Translations under genes and position numbers: made by a program | Assembly: GCA_000433755.1 (NCBI GenBank) | Contig: FR891263.1 | Coordinates: 1,129 to 27,718 of the forward strand | DNA from: Clostridium sp. CAG:465 | Lineage (GTDB): Bacteria > Bacillota > Clostridia > TANB77 > CAG-465 | Direction: 5' to 3' | Length of the DNA: 26,590 nt | Shown: in pieces, positions 8,306 to 15,261 of the stretch | How positions within the stretch are numbered: position 1 is the first letter of the stretch | How the letters are laid out: the number at the start of each line of letters is the position of its first letter | Notes under the pieces: generated by a model | Databases searched by the model: none | What the model saw: only the letters and a program-made list of their open reading frames with translations | Told to the model about the DNA's origin: nothing

Positions 8306-9439
8306 TTAATTTTTATTAAGTCCTTTCGTTTGAATTTCATCTGTGCTATCAGTTATTCCGTCAATTGAAAATTCACTAACATTTCTATTTGTAACTTTAG
8401 ACATAAATTTGGTATTGTAATTATACAAATAAATTCCCATTTCATTCTTTACTTTATAAAACACAGTATCATCTACATTTTGCAATATTTGTACAGAACC
8501 ATATATAACCTTTTCCTTAGAGTTATCTGACAAACTTACACTCCATAACGAATTACTATCTGAAGGATTTATATAATATAATTTACCATTTGAAACAAAT
8601 AAATATTTATTTCCATCTATTTCTTTAATATTTCCCTTATCTGATATTCCAACTGCATCAGAAAGTGAAGTACTATTACTACCATCTTTTCCTATTTTAT
8701 ATATTTTATTTTCATCTGCTTTATTTACAAAATATATGCTATTTTCATCTTGAATTATATATGAAACATTTTGACTATCAGTAAGTTTTAATTCAGAACC
8801 ACCTTCAAGATCATATCTTACCAATATTTTTTTAGTTTTTTCTAGTTTAGCAACATATAAATTATTGTTATCAACTAATACTTCTGATACATTATCTATA
8901 GAAAATTCCTTGTTTTCTTTAGTATTTACATCAATATAACTTAACTTGTTATTTGCAATATAATAAACTCTTGTATCTGTTAAAGTATACTTTTCGACCC
9001 CAGAATTAACTAAAGTTTCTGTTTCAGAATTTTCTTTAGAAAATCTACATAAAGCACCATTTTTAATTCCATAAATATAATTATTTTTTGAAATTATATC
9101 ATGCATTCCACTATTTTGATATATTAATGTATCATTAAATCCATCTGTTCTAATTGAGTTTAATGAGTAAACAGGATCATAAGTATACCCTTCCGTTACA
9201 TAATACATATTATATACTTTCTGGTTACTTACTCCATCACCTTCTACATACTTATAATTGTTTGATTTACTATATACATAAAATTGAAAAAATACATAAA
9301 CTGCTAAAATAACTAAAGCTCCTACCATTATATATGAAATCTTACTTTTTTTCTTAAGACTTTGTTTCTGCTTTTTCTTTCTTTTTAAATATTCTTTTCT
9401 TGTAATTTCTTCTTCAGGATTTAGTTGTAATCTTGTCAA
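8306..9439 (-). CDS. Membrane-anchored beta-propeller protein (DUF5050-like)
   Basis: A protein of about 377 residues with a very basic cytoplasmic N-terminus (TRKEYLKRKKKQKQSLKKKSK), one membrane segment (about residues 35-57, ISYIMVGALVILAVYVFFQF) and a long outside region of repeated strands such as NNYIYGIKNGALCRF, TRVYYIANNKLSYID, NSIYFVNKADENKIYKI and GKLYYINPSDSN. These resemble DUF5050-type six-bladed propellers of unknown role. An ATG at 9472 also opens the frame, but it lacks a ribosome site and sits at the predicted transcription start. The TTG at 9437-9439 has AAAGGAG nine bases upstream (9449-9455) and gives the N-terminus TRLQLNPEEEITRKEYLKR, so I choose it. It is a single-gene unit with its own promoter and terminator. 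Family call is tentative; no enzymatic motif is seen. Confidence 0.75.
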   Translation of the reverse strand: MTRLQLNPEEEITRKEYLKRKKKQKQSLKKKSKISYIMVGALVILAVYVFFQFYVYSKSNNYKYVEGDGVSNQKVYNMYYVTEGYTYDPVYSLNSIRTDGFNDTLIYQNSGMHDIISKNNYIYGIKNGALCRFSKENSETETLVNSGVEKYTLTDTRVYYIANNKLSYIDVNTKENKEFSIDNVSEVLVDNNNLYVAKLEKTKKILVRYDLEGGSELKLTDSQNVSYIIQDENSIYFVNKADENKIYKIGKDGSNSTSLSDAVGISDKGNIKEIDGNKYLFVSNGKLYYINPSDSNSLWSVSLSDNSKEKVIYGSVQILQNVDDTVFYKVKNEMGIYLYNYNTKFMSKVTNRNVSEFSIDGITDSTDEIQTKGLNKN

Positions 9440-9476
9440 AATTATCAACTCCTTTTCTTTTGTCATATACATAATT

Positions 9477-9505
9477 ATTATATACTACTTTTTAAATTTT
9501 GTAAA
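9477..9505 (-). promoter_or_regulatory. Sigma-A promoter of the beta-propeller gene
   Basis: TTTACA (9500-9505), 17-base spacer, TATAAT (9477-9482) on the minus strand. The transcript would begin near 9470, at the apparent ATG at 9472, which favours the downstream TTG start at 9439. Confidence 0.7.
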
Positions 9506-9574
9506 TAATTTTATATCAGATTTTATATAAATTTTAGAGGAAAATTTAGCCAAAAAATGCAAAGAAAAAGTAAT

Positions 9575-10264
9575 TTAAATAAATATATTTAAGTCATTTA
9601 TATTAAGTATTACATTTGCGCCTTCACGAATTAAAAAATTAGAAAAGAAACAATTTTTATCCCATATATCTCCAGGTATGACTAAAATATCTTTTCCAAA
9701 ATCTAAAAAATTACTCACTAACGTGTTAGAATAACTAGTATATTTTGCTTCTGGAATTAATATAACATCTGCAATTGTTAACATACATATGATATTGTAA
9801 AGACTAAAAATATATAAATTATTTATATCCAATCTTTCTATTTCAATTGTCCTTAACTCGCTTACATTTTCTATATTCACTATACTTATATTACAAGAGT
9901 TCTTCTTTATATTTTTGCTACCTATGCACACATTTATATTTTCTTTTACATTTTTGCAATTTAAAAAATATTTACATTTTTCTATTCCATACTTACTTGT
10001 ATTGTTATCACAAAAAATATATAGCTTTTTTCTAGTACAATTTAATAGATTTGTATTTCCATATACAAACGTATAAAGATATTTGTCATTAATTTTTACT
10101 TTTTGTATTTTAATATTCATATTATGAATTATATTTAATAATTTTTCTGATTGGATTTTTAATTTAGAACTTACTAATTTATTTATAACTTCATTTGAAA
10201 AAAACATTTTATTTTTGATTAAAATTTGCTTAAACTTTAAACTATTATTTGAAATCTCATACAT
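9575..10264 (-). CDS. Degenerate DprA/Smf-like protein, start uncertain
   Basis: The C-terminal part is recognisably DprA, the RecA loader for incoming single-stranded DNA: ADVILIPEAKYTSYSNTLV, FGKDILVIPGDIWD and SNFLIREGANVI align with the family's ADxVLVVEAxxxSGSLxT, GRxVFAVPG and NxLIREGA. Key features are lost: the VGSR loop reads IFCDNNTS, the RNR stretch reads LYN, and the SGLARGID to YPxxN part is shortened by some 40-50 residues. The frame also stays open upstream of the ATG at 10264 to 10363 and there encodes the expected DprA N-terminus (EDKYIFWLLCSLQKLDSSLY, FGSIKEMYE), yet that stretch has no ATG, GTG or TTG. AUA sits at 10361-10363, about eight bases after AAAGGTGGAG, where a start would be expected. 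It overlaps the 3' end of rbgA, the usual neighbourhood. It is either a highly divergent protein or a gene losing function. Confidence 0.6.
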   Translation of the reverse strand: MYEISNNSLKFKQILIKNKMFFSNEVINKLVSSKLKIQSEKLLNIIHNMNIKIQKVKINDKYLYTFVYGNTNLLNCTRKKLYIFCDNNTSKYGIEKCKYFLNCKNVKENINVCIGSKNIKKNSCNISIVNIENVSELRTIEIERLDINNLYIFSLYNIICMLTIADVILIPEAKYTSYSNTLVSNFLDFGKDILVIPGDIWDKNCFFSNFLIREGANVILNINDLNIFI

Positions 10265-10352
10265 TTCTTTTATACTTCCAAAAGAAACTTCAAATTTCGA
10301 ATATAAAGATGAGTCTAGCTTCTGTAAAGAACACAGAAGCCAGAATATATAT

Positions 10353-11303
10353 TTATCTTCTATTTTGCATCTCCACCTTTTCTAATACAATATTTCCAAT
10401 TTTTCCATTTTTTATATCATCAAGAAGTACATTTGCAGCCCTTGACATATCTACATTTCCACCTGATACTAAGCATCCTCTTTTTCTACCAATTACTTCT
10501 AATATATCATATGAATCAAGTTCATCCAAAAGTTCTTCTTCAATAGAATATGAATCTACAAGCAACTTTTTATATCCTTCATTGATTAGTAAATTAATAC
10601 CTGAACATGCAAGTTCTTCGTTATCTACTACTTCTAGTTTGACATTACCAGTTAAAGCAAGCTTTACACCTGCATTATTTTCATCTAGACGTGGCATAAG
10701 AATTCCTGGTGTATCTAGAAGTTCTATATCACTTCCAACTCTTATCCATTGATTTTTTCTTGTAACACCTGGTTTATTTGATGTAGCAGCTGCATTTCTA
10801 TTTGCAATTTTATTTATTATTGTTGATTTTCCAACATTTGGAATACCTGCAATTAAGCACCTATATATAGGTTTTACTTTTATATTTTTACTACTATATT
10901 TCTTTTCATATATCTCTTTTCCCTGTTTTCTTATTTCATTAACAAGTTTTGAAATATTTTCAGATTTATTTGCATTTGTTAAAACACAAACATCTCCTCT
11001 ATTTTTATAATAATCTTCCCATTTTGTAAGTTCTACTTTATCAGCTAAATCTGATTTATTAAGTACAACTATCCTTTTTTTATCTTTTGCAAGCTCGTCC
11101 ATTAACTTATTATGGCTTGCAATTGGTACTCTAGCATCCAGTATTTCCACAACTACATCTATTAATTTTAAGTTATTTTTTATCTCGTTTTGTGCTTTTA
11201 CCATATGTCCAGGGAACCAGTTGATACTCGTTGATGGTAAACTTTTTTTATCTTCATTCATTTTTTTATTTTTTCTCATTTCTCTTTTTTGATACATATC
11301 CAT
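10353..11303 (-). CDS. rbgA: Ribosome biogenesis GTPase A
   Basis: A 316-residue circularly permuted GTPase (YlqF/RbgA) needed for late 50S subunit assembly. The motif order is the diagnostic G4-G1-G2-G3: NKSD at 82-85, GIPNVGKS at 153-160, PGVT at 178-181 and DTPG at 197-200, followed by a C-terminal RNA-binding domain. The conserved family start INWFPGHMVKA lies at residue 27, so this protein carries about 26 extra basic residues at the N-terminus (MDMYQKREMRKNKKMNEDKK). The ATG at 11303 is supported by AAAGGAAGTGA six bases upstream. It follows the small membrane-protein gene by 38 bases. The DNA around its ribosome site and first codons is repeated upstream of dinD at 12702-12736. Confidence 0.95.
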   Translation of the reverse strand: MDMYQKREMRKNKKMNEDKKSLPSTSINWFPGHMVKAQNEIKNNLKLIDVVVEILDARVPIASHNKLMDELAKDKKRIVVLNKSDLADKVELTKWEDYYKNRGDVCVLTNANKSENISKLVNEIRKQGKEIYEKKYSSKNIKVKPIYRCLIAGIPNVGKSTIINKIANRNAAATSNKPGVTRKNQWIRVGSDIELLDTPGILMPRLDENNAGVKLALTGNVKLEVVDNEELACSGINLLINEGYKKLLVDSYSIEEELLDELDSYDILEVIGRKRGCLVSGGNVDMSRAANVLLDDIKNGKIGNIVLEKVEMQNRR

Positions 11304-11317
11304 TATTTATCACTTCC
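11283..11317. repeat. Direct repeat copy A (5' end of rbgA)
   Basis: 35 bases covering the ribosome binding site, start and first codons of rbgA. They are identical to 12702-12736 except for one base (C at 11311, A at 12730). Both copies are on the same strand and bracket dinD and the small membrane-protein gene. Confidence 0.85.
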
Positions 11318-11341
11318 TTTTTACAACTTGTAATTTTTTTA

Positions 11342-11740
11342 TTATGGTTTATTTTTATTTACACACCTATAAATAAGTAAATATATTAAAATTATGCTAG
11401 AAATTCCTATTGAAATATTACCTATATTGTCCAAATTATATCCATTTTCCATAATATATTTTTCTAATTCTCCTAATTTAAACGTTCCCTCTGTAATATA
11501 TAGTGTTTCTTTCTTTCCTAAAGAATGATATATGGTTAGTTTTCCAGAGCGCCAGCCCTGCCCTAATATAATTTTGGTAATATTATCTGTATTTTCTATT
11601 TTTTCATTTAATGATTGGTAAACTAAATCTCTGTTCTTTGAATTCACATTTATTGCAATGCCTTCTTTATTAAATATTGAAAGTGCAAATATAATTTCTA
11701 ATATTGCAACTATTATTAATACATAATTTATTTTTTTCAT
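11342..11740 (-). CDS. Small membrane protein of unknown function
   Basis: A 132-residue protein I do not recognise. Residues 5-23 (NYVLIIVAILEIIFALSIF) form a membrane segment or uncleaved signal anchor, a mostly polar middle of about 80 residues contains GQGWRSGKLTIYHSLGKKET, and a second membrane segment lies at about 108-126 (ISIGISSIILIYLLIYRCV), followed by a short basic tail. With two membrane segments the middle part is probably outside if the N-terminus is inside. ATG at 11740 follows GAGGT at suitable spacing. It lies 27 bases after the dinD frame and before rbgA on the same strand, probably co-transcribed. No known catalytic or binding motif is visible. Confidence 0.65.
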   Translation of the reverse strand: MKKINYVLIIVAILEIIFALSIFNKEGIAINVNSKNRDLVYQSLNEKIENTDNITKIILGQGWRSGKLTIYHSLGKKETLYITEGTFKLGELEKYIMENGYNLDNIGNISIGISSIILIYLLIYRCVNKNKP

Positions 11741-11767
11741 TATTTACGTAACCTCTAAATTACTATT

Positions 11768-12622
11768 TTATTTTGTTCCTTCAAGTTTCTTTTGTCCTTT
11801 TGTTTCTAATTGCTTTTTTTCTCTTTCAAGTTCCTTTAAACTCTTTTTAGGTGTCGGCATTTCTTCTGGCATCATACCGCCAATATCTGCGATTGCTTTT
11901 CTAACTTTTTGACCAACTTCATAATGTACATCTTTTGCTTCTTTCTCACCTTGTACATTATCTTTTAAAAGTTTTTGCTTCGTTTGATTTATTCTAAATA
12001 AATTTGCAACTAATTCATCTTCATTCATATTATCTAAAATATCTTCTCTATATCTTAATTTTTTTCTTTTAAATATATCATCAGCTGTTTCACCATTATA
12101 TAAACCTTTGTAGCCAGCATTATGAAATTCAGCCATATTTTTAACGCCAACAGAAGACGCAACTTTCTGAAGCGTATAATTACCTTGCTTTGTTAATTTT
12201 CTTTGATAAAATCTTTTTTCATCATCTGATAAAGAGTCATATTCTTGTTCAGTTATTTCTTGTTTTCTTGTTTGAACAGCAAAATATGTTTGTCCTAAAG
12301 CAACAACCTCTTTACTTGGATCAGCATTTTGCACTATCAAATAACATATGTATCTTGAAAGTTTATAATCTTGTATATTAGCAGTGGCATTATTATTTCT
12401 TTTTGACAACTTGTTGACCTTAACAAGTTGTTCATCTATATTAAATCCAGAATTTTTACAAGCCTCTTTTGCTTTATTTAAAACCTTTAAGAAATTTCTC
12501 CAGTCTTTATATTATAAAACTTTTGAAAGTTCCCTAGCATACCAATATTCATTTTCGTATTCATCTATATGTTTAATATTCTCAAAGATATTGTTAGTAT
12601 ATCTATCTTCAATTTTCTTCAT
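11768..12622 (-). pseudogene. dinD: dinD-like gene interrupted by an in-frame stop
   Basis: From the ATG at 12622, which has a perfect AGGAGG seven bases upstream, to the stop at 11768, one frame encodes a complete DNA-damage-inducible protein D (about 284 codons; E. coli DinD is about 274). A single TAA at 12512-12514 breaks it after codon 36: EYWYARELSKVL, then stop, then YKDWRNFLKVLNKAKEACKN, which is the well conserved N-terminal DinD region. Downstream features are normal (DYKLSRYICYLIVQNADPSK, GQTYFAVQTRKQE, GMMPEEMPTP). E. coli DinD inhibits RecA-mediated strand exchange. A 213-residue product could only be made from a TTG at 12409 without a ribosome site. No LexA-type box was seen upstream. 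The stop differs by one base from CAA, GAA or AAA, so this is a recent-looking nonsense mutation. Confidence 0.85.
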
Positions 12623-12644
12623 TACTACCTCCTTATTTATTGAT

Positions 12645-12722
12645 TCATATAAAAGATTTCCATTCTTCTTGATTGTTATTTTTCTTTTCTGCTCTAATTT
12701 TTCTTTTTTGATACATATCCAT
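12645..12722 (-). pseudogene. Short ORF resembling the 5' end of rbgA
   Basis: A 25-codon frame (starts MDMYQKRKIRAEKKNNN, ends WKSFI) whose start overlaps the stop of the decayed upstream gene in TAATG. Its first seven residues and ribosome-site DNA equal those of rbgA, and the next residues stay similar (basic, Asn-rich) before the frame stops ahead of dinD. It looks like a diverged, truncated duplicate of the rbgA start, though a real leader peptide cannot be excluded. Confidence 0.5.
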
Positions 12723-12736
12723 TATTTATAACTTCC
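12702..12736. repeat. Direct repeat copy B (upstream of dinD)
   Basis: Partner of 11283-11317: 34 of 35 bases identical, same orientation, 1419 bases apart. Confidence 0.85.
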
Positions 12737-13030
12737 ATTCTCTATCATTCTTGTTTCATTTAAAAAATTATCAAAGTCTGATTTATATAATTTATCTTGT
12801 TTAACTTTAAATTTATCTAGCGCCTCTTTCTTATTAGCTGTATATGAATGGGTTAGATGTTGATTCCCTTTTTAGGATTTTCTCCGTATATTTAGGTATC
12901 TACACAAAATAATTTTTTAATTCTTCGTAATCGTAAAGATTATCATAATCCCTATATAAAAATATTCAAATTTTAATTTATCTAAAACATAAGAATCTTA
13001 AAGAACTCTATACACTAAAATTCATAGTTC
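12722..13030 (-). pseudogene. Decayed protein-coding gene, unrecognised
   Basis: No long frame is open, yet protein-like pieces follow one another across frames on the minus strand: DSYVLDKLKFEYF, YRDYDNLYDYEELKNYF, CVDT-stop-IYGENPKKG, and THSYTANKKEALDKFKVKQ with DKLYKSDFDNFLNETRMIEN, ending in a stop at 12722-12724. Joining them needs single-base frame changes (for example at a TTTT run near the end of KNYF) and reading through two TAA codons. The last piece weakly recalls the tail of RhuM-type proteins (QDxxYxSDFD), but I would not name it. It lies between an extended -10 promoter and dinD, so it was probably the first gene of that operon. Confidence 0.4.
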
Positions 13031-13058
13031 TAATGCGTGATTTTACTAGCTATTTTTC

Positions 13059-13067
13059 ATTATACCA
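13059..13067 (-). promoter_or_regulatory. Extended -10 promoter upstream of the decayed gene and dinD
   Basis: TGGTATAAT on the minus strand; the -35 region at 17 bases (TTTATA) is weak. It is the best candidate promoter for the decayed gene-dinD-rbgA unit. The rest of 13068-13238 is AT-rich with no clear feature; a plus-strand promoter for the Cna-B ORFs must lie there but none is convincing. Confidence 0.4.
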
Positions 13068-13238
13068 TATTTATTAATAATTATAAAGTAATTAGCTTTT
13101 AATAGCACTATTTATTCTTTTTTTTTAATAAATATTTACTACTTCTAATAAACTTATACACCGTTATAACTATTAACTGATTTACTTTAATCACAAATGT
13201 CTTGTACAAACATAAAATATATATATATGGAGGTATTT

Positions 13239-13628
13239 ATGAAAAAGAAAATTTCATTTAAGTGTATTTCAAATTGTTCTTGTAATTCTAACTACTGTAT
13301 TAGAATATATCACAAAGGAAAAATTATATATAATGGTTGCATAGATGATATAAATGAAATAACATTATGTTTTTTGTTATTTAGATGCTACACTGTAATT
13401 ATACAAAATTGTAATGAGCTTATTCCTATGACATATATTTTAAATTTATGTCCTACTAACATATGCTATCAAAAATTTTTCTTCTTTTTTAAAGAGCAAA
13501 ATGTAATACCCTCCATTAAATTTATGGTAACAGATAAAAATTATCCTGGATTACCAATAGAGAAAGGGGAATTAATGTTATGTCGGTACAACATAATATA
13601 CAAATTACAAATGGAAAGGGAAGTTTAG
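13239..13628 (+). CDS. Cys-rich protein with partial Cna-B-like C-terminus
   Basis: Starting at the ATG at 13239 (TGGAGG five to six bases upstream; an ATG at 13197 opens the frame but lacks a ribosome site), this encodes about 129 residues. The first 90 are Cys-rich and beta-strand-like (KCISNCSCNSNYCIRIYHKG, IIYNGCIDDINEITLC) with no signal peptide. Near the end MVTDKNYPGLPIEKGELML is the first strand pair of a Cna-B/prealbumin-like domain and matches the end of the next ORF. The last 15 or so residues (CRYNIIYKLQMEREV) do not continue the domain, whereas the overlapping next ORF does, one frame back. I therefore suspect that this ORF and the next are one gene with a one-base loss. Function unknown. 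Confidence 0.55.
   Translation: MKKKISFKCISNCSCNSNYCIRIYHKGKIIYNGCIDDINEITLCFLLFRCYTVIIQNCNELIPMTYILNLCPTNICYQKFFFFFKEQNVIPSIKFMVTDKNYPGLPIEKGELMLCRYNIIYKLQMEREV
13530..13576 (+). repeat. Cna-B strand repeat, copy 1
   Basis: 47 bases encoding TDKNYPGLPIEKGEL, clearly related (roughly 70% identical by eye) to 14066-14112. The offset is 536 bases, one short of a multiple of three, which agrees with a one-base deletion between the copies. Confidence 0.55.
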
Positions 13629-14125
13629 CTTTAGCTAATGGAAATTACACTATAACAGCAGAAGCTTTTGGTTATAATCCTCCATCATTAGATCCATCAA
13701 CTATTGAGATTATTGAAGGGAAAAATGAATATAGCTTTACAATTTCAGCTACAGGTACTTTAACACTTCACATAACAGATAATGGAACTGCTGGAGGTGT
13801 TCCTATTGAGGGTGCAACTTTTTATAGATGTGATGCAGAAGGAAATACCTATGGGGATATAATTACTTCTAACGTAGATGGTGATGCAATATTTAACAAT
13901 GTTCCGTACTCAGCAGATGTCACACCTCTTAGTGTTTACTTTAAACAAGTTTCTTCTGATGGTGAACATACATTTAACGCAGAACTGCAAAATACTACAT
14001 TACAGGATCAAGAAGTAACTTTACAAATTTCAAATCCAGATGCTACTGAAAGAACATTTACTTTTACGGACAAAAATTATGCTAACTTACCAATTGCTAA
14101 TGGTAAATTAATAGCAGAAGGATAA
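13580..14125 (+). CDS. Cna-B/prealbumin-like repeat protein
   Basis: A 181-residue protein of beta-sandwich repeats. It begins in the middle of a Cna-B-like domain (QITNGKGSLALANGNYTITA followed by EAFGY), continues through a second unit (GTLTLHITDNGTAGGVPIEG, AIFNNVPYSADVTPL) and ends with the opening strands of a further unit (TFTDKNYANLPIANGKLIAEG), so both ends look cut. There is no signal peptide, LPxTG motif or membrane anchor. ATG at 13580 overlaps the previous ORF by 49 bases in the -1 frame and has a weak GGGGAA site about nine bases upstream. Cna-B-type domains usually act as stalks of surface proteins; here export is not evident. It may be a 3' piece of a frameshifted larger gene. 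The hairpin at 14143-14176 follows. Confidence 0.6.
   Translation: MSVQHNIQITNGKGSLALANGNYTITAEAFGYNPPSLDPSTIEIIEGKNEYSFTISATGTLTLHITDNGTAGGVPIEGATFYRCDAEGNTYGDIITSNVDGDAIFNNVPYSADVTPLSVYFKQVSSDGEHTFNAELQNTTLQDQEVTLQISNPDATERTFTFTDKNYANLPIANGKLIAEG
14066..14112 (+). repeat. Cna-B strand repeat, copy 2
   Basis: Partner of 13530-13576; encodes TDKNYANLPIANGKL and is followed by a stop ten bases later, so this last repeat unit is truncated. Confidence 0.55.
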
Positions 14126-14142
14126 TACTTTAATATATATGC

Positions 14143-14176
14143 ATAAATACCAGTACAAAAATGTACTGGTATTTAT
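14143..14176. terminator. Hairpin between convergent genes
   Basis: Perfect 15-bp stem (14143-14157 with 14162-14176, core ACCAGTACA/TGTACTGGT) and a four-base loop, between the Cna-B ORF (plus) and rplS (minus). No strong U-run follows on either side, but position and stem strength suggest a bidirectional terminator. Confidence 0.65.
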
Positions 14177-14184
14177 ATATATAA

Positions 14185-14529
14185 TTAGTCTATTTTTTCC
14201 TTAGTCTTAGCAGCTTTACCTACTCTATCTCTTAAATAGTATAGTTTAGCACGTCTTACTTTACCTTTTCTTGTTACTTCAATTTTAGCAACTTTAGGTG
14301 AATGTACTGGGAATGTTCTTTCAACACCAACACCAGAAGATATTTTTCTTACTGTAAATGTTTCGTTAAGTCCAGCATTTTGACGTTTAATAACAGTTCC
14401 TTGGAAGATTTGGATTCTTTCCTTATCTCCTTCTTTAATTCTAACTGATACTTTAACTGTATCACCTATGTTAAAGTTTTCAACTGTATCTTTCATATTT
14501 TCTTTTTCTATAGCTTTTATAATGTCCAT
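14185..14529 (-). CDS. rplS: 50S ribosomal protein L19
   Basis: A 114-residue L19 of normal length, a 50S protein at the 30S-50S interface. Typical stretches are FNIGDTVKVSVRIKEGDKER, IQIFQGTVIKRQNAGLNETF, TVRKISSGVGVERTFPVHSP and KVRRAKLYYLRDRVGKAAK. ATG at 14529 has AAAGGAGGG upstream. It is the last gene of the ylxM-ffh-rpsP-khpA-rimM-trmD-rplS unit, 18 bases after trmD. Confidence 0.98.
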   Translation of the reverse strand: MDIIKAIEKENMKDTVENFNIGDTVKVSVRIKEGDKERIQIFQGTVIKRQNAGLNETFTVRKISSGVGVERTFPVHSPKVAKIEVTRKGKVRRAKLYYLRDRVGKAAKTKEKID

Positions 14530-14547
14530 CTTTTTCCCTCCTTTTAT

Positions 14548-15261
14548 CTATTTATTATTTAAATCATTATATTTTTTTAATAAGTCTGGTCTATTAATTT
14601 TGGTAATTCTAATAGATTCATTTTTTCTATACTCGGCTATTTTTTTGTGATTACCTGATTTTAAAATTTCAGGTACCACTCTTCCCCTAAACAAATCTGG
14701 TTTTGTATATTGTGGATATTCAAGTAAATAGTTTGTATGAGATTCTTCAATTAAGGATTCACTATTTATTACACCAGGTATAAGTCTTATCACACTATCC
14801 ATAAGTACCTGACTTGCAAGTTCTCCTCCAGTTAGCACATAATCACCAATTGATATTTCTAAAATATTATACTCCTCTATAATCCTTTCATCAATTCCTT
14901 CATAATGACCACAAACAAGTATATAGTTTGAATTGTCATTTGCAAGGCTATTAGAAAGATTATAGTTTAAGAGTTTACCTCTAGGAGATAAGTATATAAT
15001 TTTTATCTCTTTTTCATACTTTTTTAAAATATCAGTTGCATAATCAATAGCTCTTGATAATGGCTCACATGACATTACCATACCACTTCCTCCACCATAT
15101 GGTGAAAAGTCAACTTTTTTATGTTTGTTTAAAGAAAAATCTCGTATATCTATTACATCAACACTTACTTTTTCTTCATCAATAGCTCTTTTTATAACGC
15201 TTGTACTTAAAAAGCCATCAAACATTTCTTTAAAAAGTGTAAGTACAATAAATTTTGTCAT
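14548..15261 (-). CDS. trmD: tRNA (guanine-N1)-methyltransferase
   Basis: A 237-residue SPOUT enzyme that methylates G37 of tRNAs with SAM and prevents +1 frameshifting. The trefoil-knot SAM site is visible as LVCGHYEGIDER at 115-126 and SIGDYVLTGGE at 137-147, with SPYGGGSGMVM at 53-63. The C-terminal helical domain contains EYPQYTKPDLFRGRVVPEIL and SGNHKKIAEYRKNES, as usual. Its ATG overlaps the rimM stop by four bases (ATGA), so the two are translationally coupled. Intact and of normal length. Confidence 0.98.
   Translation of the reverse strand: MTKFIVLTLFKEMFDGFLSTSVIKRAIDEEKVSVDVIDIRDFSLNKHKKVDFSPYGGGSGMVMSCEPLSRAIDYATDILKKYEKEIKIIYLSPRGKLLNYNLSNSLANDNSNYILVCGHYEGIDERIIEEYNILEISIGDYVLTGGELASQVLMDSVIRLIPGVINSESLIEESHTNYLLEYPQYTKPDLFRGRVVPEILKSGNHKKIAEYRKNESIRITKINRPDLLKKYNDLNNK

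Noticed and set aside
12500..12520. TAA as a recoded sense codon in dinD
   Set aside because: Other genes in the window use TAA as a normal stop at conserved ends, so recoding is not supported.
12384..12731. 115-codon plus-strand ORF opposite dinD
   Set aside because: Low-complexity hydrophobic product, no ribosome site, antisense to the clearly recognisable dinD frame.
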